A stretch of DNA of 64,000 nucleotides. It comes from Salinirubrum litoreum. GTDB taxonomy: Archaea > Halobacteriota > Halobacteria > Halobacteriales > Haloferacaceae. The stretch spans positions 33,491 to 97,490 of the forward strand of contig NZ_JAJCVJ010000005.1 of the NCBI RefSeq assembly GCF_020567425.1, in the 5' to 3' direction. The notes beneath the pieces are model-generated. The model saw nothing but the letters and a program-made list of their open reading frames with translations. It was not told where the DNA came from and ran no database searches. This document shows positions 1 through 7,432 of this stretch, one piece after another. The translations under genes were made by a program, and so were the position numbers. Within the stretch, counting starts at the first letter, position 1. Every line of letters begins with the position of its first letter.

Positions 1-79
1 GTGAAAATATATTCTATGGTGGTTCGAACAAATTTCCTAGTACTCGGATGAGTTGACCATGGCCGATACAACCGCTGAG

Positions 80-136
80 AGTTGCACGTCGCTATCGACA
101 GCGTTCGGTGAGGTTTCTGTGGTTGTGCTGAACAGT
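80..136 (+). repeat. Dispersed intergenic repeat, copy A
   Basis: Positions 103-131 are identical over 29 bases to 1042-1070 (copy B). A related but diverged copy lies at 1650-1720 and a partial one at 2269-2300. The copy lies just upstream of the small membrane-protein gene. No transposase is attached. It may be a remnant of a small mobile element or a regulatory segment. Confidence 0.6.
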
Positions 137-186
137 GGATCGAAATACGGCGACAGAACTAATTTGACTCGGTGGTAACCTTTTGT

Positions 187-471
187 ATGGATTGGTTCAA
201 CCTCCTCCCGTTAGTGTTTCTTGCTGCCGCTTACGTCAGTGCATTCTACCAAGCGTGGAGAGGTAATTGGGGATTCAACCAGAAGGCAGGAGCGGCAATT
301 TTTCTTCTTGGAGTGACCGCCGCGTTGCTCTTAGACGACTTCCTCGCACCAGAATCGATGTTCATTCCGTGGATAGAGCCGGTCAGTGCTGTGGTTATCA
401 TCATTGGGTTCTACTTTCATTGGTTCCGTCAAGCAGCAGATGACACATCCGAAGCCATCGATCAAGTTTGA
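187..471 (+). CDS. Small membrane protein, unknown function
   Basis: Encodes about 94 residues with three hydrophobic stretches (near residues 5-20, 35-50 and 65-80), so it is probably an integral membrane protein. I do not recognise the family. An in-frame GTG at 172 is an alternative start; the ATG at 187 was chosen because it leads directly into the first hydrophobic helix. The stop codon (469-471) overlaps the left 8-bp target duplication of the mobile cassette that begins at 478, so that element inserted right behind the gene without breaking it. Confidence 0.55.
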   Translation: MDWFNLLPLVFLAAAYVSAFYQAWRGNWGFNQKAGAAIFLLGVTAALLLDDFLAPESMFIPWIEPVSAVVIIIGFYFHWFRQAADDTSEAIDQV

Positions 472-1007
472 TAGATTGGCTCTGTTGAAATCCTATTATT
501 CAAATATATTCTTTCACGGAAAGATCGGTCGCTAACGACTGTGTCCCGAGCAGGGGATATGACTCCACCGTTGTACCCAACATTCTTTTCAGTTTGCCTC
601 AAGCATAGAGTATGCGAACAAAAGACTTTGCTCAAGATACCGACGTCGTGTTTGACGCTTGTAGGGAAGTGGTCGGATACGTTGGATGGAAGACAGCCGA
701 TGTTGACGATGAGGAATTGACTCTGAAGGCTCTCACACCGCTTTCTTGGAAGTCTTTTGGCGATAAAATTGAGATCCAAGTGTCCACCAAGGGTGGTAGC
801 ACCGTCGTGACCGTGTCATCGAAACCAAGATTCTCGCTCATGAATTGGGGGAAAGACCTCGCAAATGAGGGCGTTTTCTTAGAGAAATTGTCACAAGAAA
901 TTCACAGGTACAATTCCCGCTAACGAGCATTGACAGTTCATGCTGTACTGAGTGATTGAGGGGGAGTAAATATCACTTGCTGAGGATTTCAACAGAGCCG
1001 ATAGATT
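470..1007. mobile_element. IS6-like non-autonomous element with passenger gene
   Basis: Positions 478-999 (522 bp) are bounded by 17-bp perfect terminal inverted repeats, GGCTCTGTTGAAATCCT at the left and its reverse complement at the right. They are flanked by an exact 8-bp direct duplication GATAGATT at 470-477 and 1000-1007. Ends of the form GG..CTGTTG.AA and 8-bp duplications are typical of the IS6 family. No transposase is encoded; the only good reading frame is the 103-residue gene at 612. It is therefore a mobilisable cassette needing an IS6-type transposase supplied in trans. The exact duplication suggests recent insertion. Confidence 0.85.
612..923 (+). CDS. Passenger gene of the IS6-like cassette, unknown function
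   Basis: Encodes 103 residues, soluble, mixed alpha/beta in appearance, with the core SWKSFGDKIEIQVS followed by TVVTVSSKP and a basic C-terminus. No catalytic motif or membrane helix is seen. The pattern of alternating strands recalls small lipid-binding or SRPBCC-like folds, but that is only a guess. It fills most of the 522-bp element and has no transposase features, so it is cargo. No Shine-Dalgarno is evident; the start was chosen as the only ATG before the conserved core. Confidence 0.6.
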   Translation: MRTKDFAQDTDVVFDACREVVGYVGWKTADVDDEELTLKALTPLSWKSFGDKIEIQVSTKGGSTVVTVSSKPRFSLMNWGKDLANEGVFLEKLSQEIHRYNSR

Positions 1008-1009
1008 CA

Positions 1010-1080
1010 CCCTCTGTCTATGCCACGCGACTTCTGACATTGTTCGGTGAGGTTTCTGTGGTTGTGCTGAGTTCAGAGCA
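1010..1080 (+). repeat. Dispersed intergenic repeat, copy B
   Basis: Shares an exact 29-base stretch (1042-1070) with copy A. It begins with CCTCTGT, like copy C, and starts directly beside the right target duplication of the 478-999 element. No coding sequence is apparent between 1008 and 1155. Confidence 0.6.
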
Positions 1081-1155
1081 CGAGTCGGGTACTAGCCACC
1101 TGCTATCTGGAAAACCCGTCCGACTGATTCCAAATCCTGTGCCCTAAAATCTCAG

Positions 1156-1569
1156 TCAAGGCATATTCGCATTAGGTCGCAATCGCGAGGTAACGGTGTT
1201 CATCGTCCACCCACCAATCCGACCAAACACGAGACCAAAGGCCGGTGCAACGATTAGTGCCAGTCCACTGGCCAAGACCACGAAAGCGACACTCAACATC
1301 GATAGTTGTGTGGTACTGGCGACTTCCACAAGCAGCGTGAGCCCGGCGACGACACCAGCAAGAACACCTGCGCGAAGTCCCGCAGCCCCCGGGTTCGCTG
1401 AGCGGGTCTCAGCGACAATACCCGCAATGAACGCGCCGAATATCATGATACCTCTACCGATAGCCGCCTCCGAATCTGGTAGCCAGTTCACAACGACAGT
1501 GATGGGTAGCGAAGCGAGTGTGCCGACTATCGCGAATCGCCATACTGCAGGAAGAGACGACGAGGACAT
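1156..1569 (-). CDS. DUF5518-like four-helix membrane protein
   Basis: Encodes 137 residues with four hydrophobic segments separated by Gly/Ala-rich turns (FGAFIAGIVAE, GVLAGVVAGLT and similar). This is the layout of the haloarchaeal DUF5518 membrane family as I remember it. The function is unknown. The start at 1569 (MSSSSLP) was chosen over a longer frame reaching 1734, because that extension runs through the dispersed repeat at 1650-1720 and is hydrophilic and cysteine-rich, unlike the family. It is transcribed in the same direction as the membrane-protein gene at 1759-2193. Confidence 0.65.
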   Translation of the reverse strand: MSSSSLPAVWRFAIVGTLASLPITVVVNWLPDSEAAIGRGIMIFGAFIAGIVAETRSANPGAAGLRAGVLAGVVAGLTLLVEVASTTQLSMLSVAFVVLASGLALIVAPAFGLVFGRIGGWTMNTVTSRLRPNANMP

Positions 1570-1649
1570 TCGTGTCAAGAAACCTATTGGAACGATGATA
1601 TAGCTTTTGTAGGACCGAGAACAAACATGAGGGCCCCTATCGCAGAATG

Positions 1650-1720
1650 CATCCTCTGTATGTTGCACGCATCTTCTGACAGCGTTCAGTGAGGGCTCTG
1701 CGGTCATGCTGAACAGAGGG
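1650..1720 (+). repeat. Dispersed intergenic repeat, copy C
   Basis: Resembles copies A and B (GTTCAGTGAGGGCTCTG in place of GTTCGGTGAGGTTTCTG). It is bounded by CCTCTGT at its left and ACAGAGG at its right, so this copy has short inverted ends. It sits between two membrane-protein genes. Confidence 0.55.
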
Positions 1721-1758
1721 CGCGAGTTGGTCACCGCCGATAAAACGTGGTCGCGTGG

Positions 1759-2193
1759 TCATCCGAGCCCGATCTCCTTGTGACGCTTGTATAGATATAC
1801 TACACCTGCCGGGATCGTGATCAGTTGTACAGCCGAAAACACAAACGAACCCAAGTGCAGTATGGCAACGGCACCCCACAGCACTCGGTTTGGTATCCAA
1901 TTGCTGTTGTTCTGACGAAGTGCTCTGACATCGAGATAGAGGCACAACGAGTACAGTGGAGCTAGGAGGCTCCCGATTAGAACTGTCGCTGCTACTGTGA
2001 GTATGGAAAATAAGAACACCAAGCCAGTCTCTGGACCGGAGGGCACGAGGGTTGGTGGAGAACCGGCCTGTGGTTCGCTCACTAAGTGAAGAATACCATG
2101 CGAAACCCACACTACTCCTAAAACTCCGATAAAGAACGCGACGCCATACCACCATCGTGAACTGGAGGACTTACTCGCTGGCTTCCTTGACAT
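1759..2193 (-). CDS. Small multi-pass membrane protein, unknown
   Basis: Encodes 144 residues with about four predicted membrane helices, starting with WWYGVAFFIGVLGVVWVSHG after a Ser/Lys-rich N-terminus and ending VYLYKRHKEIGLG. Helix boundaries and charged ends suggest a small integral membrane protein; the family is not recognised. An AT-rich box at about 2222-2234 (TATATAAATAAT on the plus strand) lies roughly 35 bases upstream of the ATG at 2193, in the right place for an archaeal TATA element. The neighbour at 1156-1569 is also a membrane protein but is 190 bp away, with repeat C between. Confidence 0.6.
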   Translation of the reverse strand: MSRKPASKSSSSRWWYGVAFFIGVLGVVWVSHGILHLVSEPQAGSPPTLVPSGPETGLVFLFSILTVAATVLIGSLLAPLYSLCLYLDVRALRQNNSNWIPNRVLWGAVAILHLGSFVFSAVQLITIPAGVVYLYKRHKEIGLG

Positions 2194-2268
2194 AGCCTCT
2201 GTGAAAGCGTGACCGTGTTAGGCTATATAAATAATGGACTGAAAAAACTGCTCAGCAACGGTGCCTAC

Positions 2269-2300
2269 ACTCTCTGTATGCTGCACACACTTCCTGTATA
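2269..2300 (+). repeat. Dispersed repeat, partial copy D
   Basis: The start CTCTGTATGCTGCACACACTT matches the left part of copy C (CTCTGTATGTTGCACGCATCTT). The right part is not recognisable, so this looks truncated. Confidence 0.45.
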
Positions 2301-2839
2301 GGTCTGAGGGTTTCAAATGAGCCCTCTGTTCTTGATTCGTTACGGCACGCACCGCTCGCCGCATTCCGCCCTCCGCATCGCTCGCGACCGACCATTCCGG
2401 GCTGTCGCGGTCTCGTTCCTTCGTCACTCGACCGCGTTCCGGGCTAAAATGAATCTGGTCTCGACGCCAGCATTAAGCGCGTTTTCGGTTGCGCCCCTCG
2501 CGGGCTTTCGCGTTCCAGCGCTTTGGGCCGTTCCGCGCGGCGAGTCACACCACGACTCGCCGTGCTCACGACCGTCGCCCTGGACACGGACCCGCAGTCC
2601 GGGCCGGACACGAGAAACGGCTTAAAGCTGGCCGCTCGCTCCGGGCGGGTCGGCGCGCGGTGCTGGTTGGGGCCACCTCATGCAGGCGCGCTCTCGCTCG
2701 CGCCCGGTAGGGCGCTCGCGAAGGCGCGAGCGAGAGCGCGCAGATGGTTCTGTCGGTCGGTGTCGTCGGAAAACCGCGATGTAGGAGCATCGCGGTGTCG
2801 GCGCGTGAGCGCCTTCAGTGGTACCTTGGTGTGATACCG
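2301..2839. other. GC-rich gap upstream of the OB-fold gene
   Basis: About 540 bp without a convincing gene. Several overlapping open frames are present on both strands, but they are arginine/alanine-rich by-products of GC-rich sequence and lack the acidic composition of the neighbours. The stretch holds the 19-bp inverted repeat at 2686-2741. Confidence 0.6.
2686..2741. repeat. Perfect 19-bp inverted repeat
   Basis: Arms 2686-2704 and 2723-2741 are exact reverse complements, built from GCTCTCGCTCGC-like units, with an 18-base loop. It ends about 100 bases before the ATG at 2840. It could be a strong leader hairpin, a terminator-like structure or a cruciform site. Confidence 0.75.
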
Positions 2840-3700
2840 ATGTCTAGTAACAACTCGAGTCGCAAGGTCGTTACGGTGGATGAACAGGCATTCGAACGAA
2901 CCGAGGACGCCGACGTCGATGAGAACGGCTTCGAAGTCGTCGACGACAAGCCGGAGTTCCGGGCGACGGTGCAGCAGGAAACGCAGGCAAAGGTGGATTC
3001 CAACCACCCAGACGGCATCGTCCAGGACTTCTCGCACCTGCCCCTCGCGCAGGAAGAGAAGATTCGCGCCCGGGAAGCCGAACTGGCCCACATCAGCGCC
3101 CAGGCGGAACTGGGCACCCAGGAGGGCCGGGCGAAGCGGACTCGCGAGGTCGTCACCGAACGGCGGCAGCGCAAGCGGGAGGAACGCACCCCCGAGCGGA
3201 CGGATCCGCGCGAACGCCTCTCCCGGATGGAGCTGGCGAAAGTGAATCAGGAAGCAGACCGGATGGCACAGCGGCTTTCCACCGGTCACAGTCGGGCGGC
3301 CGTCTCGCGGGCGCTCGCAAAGCGGGTCGCCAAGGGGCAGGACATCACCAAAGCAGTGTTCGACACGATGGACGCACTCAAGGCCGCCCCCGGCGCCATC
3401 TGCCCAATCGAGGACGTCCCGGACGTGCAGACCAACGAGGTGAGCATTGAAGGTGAGGTGATCACCCTCTGGGAACCCAGTAGCCCGAAGATAGAACAAG
3501 TCGGTCTCATCGCCGATGATACTGACCGAATCAAGTTCACCAGCTGGGTGAAATCCGAGCCTCGGATCGTCCGCGAAGGTGAGAAGGTCCGGATGCGCGC
3601 GCTCAAGAAGAACTGGCATCAGGGGCGCTGTTCCCTGGCCGTGACCTACGACAGTATGATCGTCTTCCCAGAGCGCGACCGCCGCTGGTGGGAAGAATAG
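2840..3700 (+). CDS. OB-fold (RPA-like) single-strand DNA-binding protein
   Basis: Encodes 286 residues. The N-terminal two thirds are charged and partly coiled coil (residues 60-150, many Arg/Glu). Residues from about 195 to 260 carry the strand pattern VSIEGEVITLWEPSSPKIEQVGLIADDTDRI, then IKFTSWVKS, typical of an archaeal RPA-type OB fold. It probably binds single-stranded DNA in replication or repair of the replicon. The ATG at 2840 was chosen because the frame upstream runs into the inverted-repeat leader. A T-run at 3718 follows the stop. The gene stands alone. Confidence 0.7.
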   Translation: MSSNNSSRKVVTVDEQAFERTEDADVDENGFEVVDDKPEFRATVQQETQAKVDSNHPDGIVQDFSHLPLAQEEKIRAREAELAHISAQAELGTQEGRAKRTREVVTERRQRKREERTPERTDPRERLSRMELAKVNQEADRMAQRLSTGHSRAAVSRALAKRVAKGQDITKAVFDTMDALKAAPGAICPIEDVPDVQTNEVSIEGEVITLWEPSSPKIEQVGLIADDTDRIKFTSWVKSEPRIVREGEKVRMRALKKNWHQGRCSLAVTYDSMIVFPERDRRWWEE

Positions 3701-3717
3701 GAGGACCAAGTGCCCTC

Positions 3718-3724
3718 TTTTTTT
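3718..3724 (+). terminator. T-run terminator
   Basis: Seven consecutive T residues lie 18 bases after the stop of the OB-fold gene, preceded by a C-rich stretch. Archaeal transcription ends at such T-runs without need of a hairpin. Confidence 0.5.
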
Positions 3725-3821
3725 AGTGAGTGCCGGACCAACCCAAGCCCCGCCGCCCCGCCCACCGCTCCGTGCTCACTCCCTTCGGTCGTTGCGCGCG
3801 CAGCCACGACCTCAATAAAAA

Positions 3822-5507
3822 TCAAGCCCGTCGCTCCAATCGTATGTCCATCCCTTTCTCTTCAAGACTGTATAACCGCTGGCTGAATTTCTCATACTCT
3901 TGGTCGGTCATCTGAACGATGTGCTCACCAACATCAGAGCCGTGCATCACACGACCTGCACGCTGAAGCTCCTGTCGGCGAGATCCACCGTGGAATTGGT
4001 ACTCAATAACCCGATCAAGATTCTCAAGAGATACGCCTTCATCAGCAACGCGTGAGCCTATCACTACACGGTTTTCTTCAAAGATCTCCATACGCTCTTC
4101 TTTGGGTGTATCTCCATATACGAACGGGACATCCAGTTTGTCGGAGAGAGCCTTTCCAGCTTCAATCCCGTCGCAGAAAATTAGTGTCTCCCCGACCCCC
4201 TCGTCTACCAATTGTACGATGTCTTCTCGCTTGTCTTCTTCCGTTTGATAGAGGAAGACATCAACTTCCGGAAATTCAAGATCACCGTATTCCAGCATTT
4301 CACGCCAATCAATACCTACAGGAATGCCAGTCAGAGCAAAGATGTAGTCTGTTCGTGCATCTTCCCGGTACGGGGTGGCACTACAGCCAATTCGATAGTC
4401 GGTATCCAGAGTGGAAAGGGACGAGTAGGTATCCGCTGGAAGCGTATGGCACTCGTCAAAGATCGTTAGTTTTGGAGAATCCTCCCCCTGATAGTCCTGG
4501 AGATTTCCTTCCCGGGTTAGGTATTGATACGTCCGAACTTCCCACTTCCACGATTTATCACAGTGTTCGCGGATTCGTCTTTCCCACTGAGCTTCGAGAG
4601 TAGAGCTCGGGACAACAACGAGTTTATTCCCATCAATTCGTTCCCCAGCGTAGAGACCAAAGAAGGTCTTCCCAAGCCCTGGTGGCCAGTAGACACCCAC
4701 CTGCCCTGTCTCGCGGAACTTCTCCCAAGCACGTCTCTGATATGAACGTAATTCTATGTTCTCTGGCTCCTCAAGGAGCTCACTCTCATCGATGGGCTGA
4801 GCAGCGAAAGGAAGATTTCCATTCTTGATGAGTTTCGCAATGATATCGAACTCTTTGCCGCGTTGAATTTTGATTTTATTATCGTCTACTCTCTCGTGTA
4901 ATCCACCGTCTTCACCCCCGAGGTCTCTCCAAGCTCGGTCACGCTCTTCCTGATCGCTAAGTTCGAGGGTCCCATCCTCAACGAGAGCATGATCGTACCG
5001 ACGCCCCAAATCGATTTTATCTCGGATTAGATCGGGTATATCCTCGATCCAGTTGACGTACTTGTTGATGATAAACGTCTGCCAGGCATCGTCCTGTTCG
5101 CGAAGATGACCAACAGAGAATGGAACAAACCGAGGAACGATAACGTAGTACTCGTTTTCATCTTTAGGGAGTAACTTGTAGGGTTGTCGAGCGAACGCTG
5201 CCAGATGTTCAGTATTCAGTTCAGTTAGATCAAGATACTCTCGGAGCTGATCTACGATTTCTGTCGCAGCTTCGTAATCAGATTGGAACCATACTGCTTG
5301 TCGACCCCCGAGGTCAATTCGCTCCAAATCCCCCTCATCTACTAAAATACTCAGCTTATTTCGAGCGGTCTGACCAGTACAGTTGTACTCTCGAGCAACC
5401 ATTTTACTCGTCACGAAGGGGATTTCTAGTTCATCAAAGAGGTCTACTACATCCTCAGGGGTTACTTGTTCTTCTACAGGTGGGGAATCAGAATCTTGCG
5501 AGCTCAT
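3822..5507 (-). CDS. XPB/Rad25-like SF2 DNA helicase with N-terminal winged helix
   Basis: Encodes 561 residues. Residues 15-75 look like a winged helix (TSKMVAREYNCTGQTARNKLSILVDEG). The helicase core follows: SYQRRAW, Walker A PPGLGKT (275-281), DECH box (351-354), SATP (376-379), then a C-terminal RecA domain ending in QELQRAGRVMH (motif VI). This is the order of archaeal XPB/Rad25 helicases. The start at 5507 gives an N-terminus fitting the acidic style of the region; a longer frame to 5609 would cover the operator-like repeats. It is divergent from the paralogue array, sharing a 282-bp control region, so the two are likely co-regulated. A nucleotide-excision or defence role cannot be told apart from sequence. 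Confidence 0.85.
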   Translation of the reverse strand: MSSQDSDSPPVEEQVTPEDVVDLFDELEIPFVTSKMVAREYNCTGQTARNKLSILVDEGDLERIDLGGRQAVWFQSDYEAATEIVDQLREYLDLTELNTEHLAAFARQPYKLLPKDENEYYVIVPRFVPFSVGHLREQDDAWQTFIINKYVNWIEDIPDLIRDKIDLGRRYDHALVEDGTLELSDQEERDRAWRDLGGEDGGLHERVDDNKIKIQRGKEFDIIAKLIKNGNLPFAAQPIDESELLEEPENIELRSYQRRAWEKFRETGQVGVYWPPGLGKTFFGLYAGERIDGNKLVVVPSSTLEAQWERRIREHCDKSWKWEVRTYQYLTREGNLQDYQGEDSPKLTIFDECHTLPADTYSSLSTLDTDYRIGCSATPYREDARTDYIFALTGIPVGIDWREMLEYGDLEFPEVDVFLYQTEEDKREDIVQLVDEGVGETLIFCDGIEAGKALSDKLDVPFVYGDTPKEERMEIFEENRVVIGSRVADEGVSLENLDRVIEYQFHGGSRRQELQRAGRVMHGSDVGEHIVQMTDQEYEKFSQRLYSLEEKGMDIRLERRA

Positions 5508-5536
5508 TGAAATCCGCCTATTCTCGCGTTTTTGGC

Positions 5537-5653
5537 TATAGCAAAATAAGGGTTTGGGTATAGCAAATTGCGAGAGAGACGCGCCAGAGAATCTACCTAT
5601 CGGATCCACTATTCGCGTCCCGAATGGAAGGCCTGCTGACTACGCTATAGCAA
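5537..5653. promoter_or_regulatory. TATAGCAA direct repeats in the divergent promoter
   Basis: Three copies of TATAGCAA, at 5537-5544, 5559-5566 and 5646-5653, lie between the helicase gene and the paralogue array. The first two are 22 bp apart, about two helical turns, and 30-55 bp upstream of the helicase ATG. Nearer the array, GGGCATAAT occurs twice (about 5753 and 5771). These look like operator sites. Confidence 0.5.
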
Positions 5654-5789
5654 GGTCATATAGCGTATTATGCTGCTGCAGATAGGACGGGGGTCAGGCA
5701 TTATACAAATAGGGCAGGCAGATAGAGTTGGAGCATACGCATAAGACGAAGGGCATAATTATTAGTATCAGGGCATAATAAAGTGGCAT

Positions 5790-6599
5790 ATGCAGGACAA
5801 CCTCATCGAGAAGGCAAGGAAGTACATCGACCTGCAAGAGACTAAGCAAGAAAAACAGAACAAGCTTCGAGATCTCCAGAGTGAGATGTTCGGAGAGGGT
5901 TCAGAGGAGACAGAAAAGAAAGCTCGTGAGTTCTTCTCCGACGTCGGAGGAGGCGAGCAACAGTCTACCAAAACCCAGGAGATCGACGAGCTTCGGCAAG
6001 ACCTCTCTGAGCTTGAGGAGACCTTAGAAACCACACGAGAGGAACTCCAAGAGCTTCTAGTTGATGTCCAATTCCCGTTGAATGAAACAATCGACGTAGA
6101 GGATGAGGAAGTCGTTTTCCCCTACTCTGACGAGATCCCACAGGAGGTTATTGATGCGATTGAGTCCGTGTTAGAGGAAGATCTCAGCAAGGAGGGGGTC
6201 ATAATTGAGACAGACGCAATCCGCGTCGAAACAGCCGATGTTGATGGGGCAATGGATCAGGCCATGAGCCGTATTCAGGAACTTCGGTCTAAAGCCAATA
6301 TGATGGTCGATGTGGAACAGTATGTCGACGATATCAACAGTCGCGATGAAAAAATAGTGAAGACACTATACGTCCTCTACAAATCGGATAACCCACTCAG
6401 TAAAAAAGAGATTGAGGAACGAATTGGAGTCGACTCCGGGGATCTCCGGGGAACTCTTTACTACGTCTTAGACAACGATCCGTATCTGAAGAAGTCCGAC
6501 TCTGAGTTCTCACTAAGTGACATGGGTCGACGGGTCATAGAGGCCTATATCGAGCAGCATGGGTCTCCGGAGGATCTGCCTGAGGGGGTGGAAGCATGA
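5790..6599 (+). CDS. Array gene 1: coiled-coil winged-helix protein
   Basis: Encodes 269 residues. Residues 1-35 and 62-95 are heptad-like coiled coil. After a middle region with acidic beta segments, residues about 185-260 form a winged helix (KIVKTLYVLYKSDNPLSKKEIEERIG, then RGTLYYVLDNDPYL). It shares the overall design of the next four genes but lacks their middle block, so it is a distant relative or a functionally different partner. The ATG at 5790 is the first after the AT-rich control region. Its stop overlaps the next start by 4 bp (ATGA). Function unknown; protein or DNA binding is inferred from the folds. Confidence 0.75.
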   Translation: MQDNLIEKARKYIDLQETKQEKQNKLRDLQSEMFGEGSEETEKKAREFFSDVGGGEQQSTKTQEIDELRQDLSELEETLETTREELQELLVDVQFPLNETIDVEDEEVVFPYSDEIPQEVIDAIESVLEEDLSKEGVIIETDAIRVETADVDGAMDQAMSRIQELRSKANMMVDVEQYVDDINSRDEKIVKTLYVLYKSDNPLSKKEIEERIGVDSGDLRGTLYYVLDNDPYLKKSDSEFSLSDMGRRVIEAYIEQHGSPEDLPEGVEA

Positions 6600-7432
6600 G
6601 CGAAAACGCGTCCGAGAGATCTATCGAGGCTCTTGCTGAGGAATATCTCTCTGCACAGGAGCAGGAAACAAATCCGGAGGATCTCGAGGAAGCAAAGGCG
6701 CATCTAACAGAGCTTCAAGAACGGTACGAACGATTCGAGAACGATTATGCAGAGTCAGACCCAGCAACGCAGCAGTTATCCGACCGAATCAGTGAGACTG
6801 AGGAACGAATTGCTGAACTTGAGGAAGCACAGCGCATCCCAGAGGAACTCAAGGAGCAAATTCTAGAGGAAGCCACGGGATTCATGCTTACAGAGGAATG
6901 GTTGGATCCGGATGTCATCGAGGCGTTGAATCTGGCCCTCATCGGTGAGCATGACTCCGCATTAGTTATAGAGGAGATCGAAATTTCCGGTCCAGATGAC
7001 GTCGATGATCTCGACGATATCACTCGATTCGATATTATCGATGTGGTTCGCAAGCTCGCTCTGGACAAACTTGAGAGAACGAACGAGATCGAAGAAGTCT
7101 GGGGATCGATAGCGGATACCACCAAGGAAGAACCATTCGAGATCGTCGCTCAGCTCGGTCGAGCAACTCCCGACGAGGTCGTCGAGCGTGTGGACGACGA
7201 TGAGGTTGACCGTGAAACCATCAGTAATCGTTTGAGAAACGCCACCAGGCTTCAAATTAATCCGTATTTCCGTGAAGACGGGGTCTACCAGCTATCTACA
7301 GCAGGAAGACACCTCGCGCAGAGATACGCCGAGATTCCTGAAGATGTCGAGGAAAGCGCTCAACAGGAGGGCGAGAGTCAGGCAACTCTCGGACAAAATA
7401 CCGCTGAGCAGGGAGGTGATGATGATGACTGA
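6596..7432 (+). CDS. Array gene 2: paralogue with winged helix
   Basis: Encodes 278 residues. Order: IEALAEEYLSAQEQE helix, long acidic coiled coil (25-90), conserved block FMLTEEWLDPDVIEALNLAL with GPDDVDDLDD (95-150), winged helix (about 180-240, ending NPYFREDGVYQLSTAGRHLAQRY), and a Gln/Asp tail. The same order recurs in the three following genes. Translation is coupled at both ends: it overlaps the previous stop by 4 bp, and the next gene starts inside its 3' end behind GGAGGTGAT. No catalytic motif is seen. Confidence 0.75.
   Translation: MSENASERSIEALAEEYLSAQEQETNPEDLEEAKAHLTELQERYERFENDYAESDPATQQLSDRISETEERIAELEEAQRIPEELKEQILEEATGFMLTEEWLDPDVIEALNLALIGEHDSALVIEEIEISGPDDVDDLDDITRFDIIDVVRKLALDKLERTNEIEEVWGSIADTTKEEPFEIVAQLGRATPDEVVERVDDDEVDRETISNRLRNATRLQINPYFREDGVYQLSTAGRHLAQRYAEIPEDVEESAQQEGESQATLGQNTAEQGGDDDD

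Noticed and set aside
462..779. 105-codon minus-strand frame over the left half of the IS6-like cassette
   Set aside because: It crosses the left inverted end and target duplication and is antisense to the better plus-strand frame at 612-923.
1570..1734. N-terminal extension of the DUF5518-like gene
   Set aside because: It translates dispersed repeat C and gives a hydrophilic, cysteine-containing stretch unlike the membrane family.
2317..2834. Several overlapping open frames of 70-100 codons on both strands
   Set aside because: They are rich in Arg, Ala and Pro, overlap each other in different frames, and reflect GC-rich sequence without stop codons; none has the acidic composition of local proteins.
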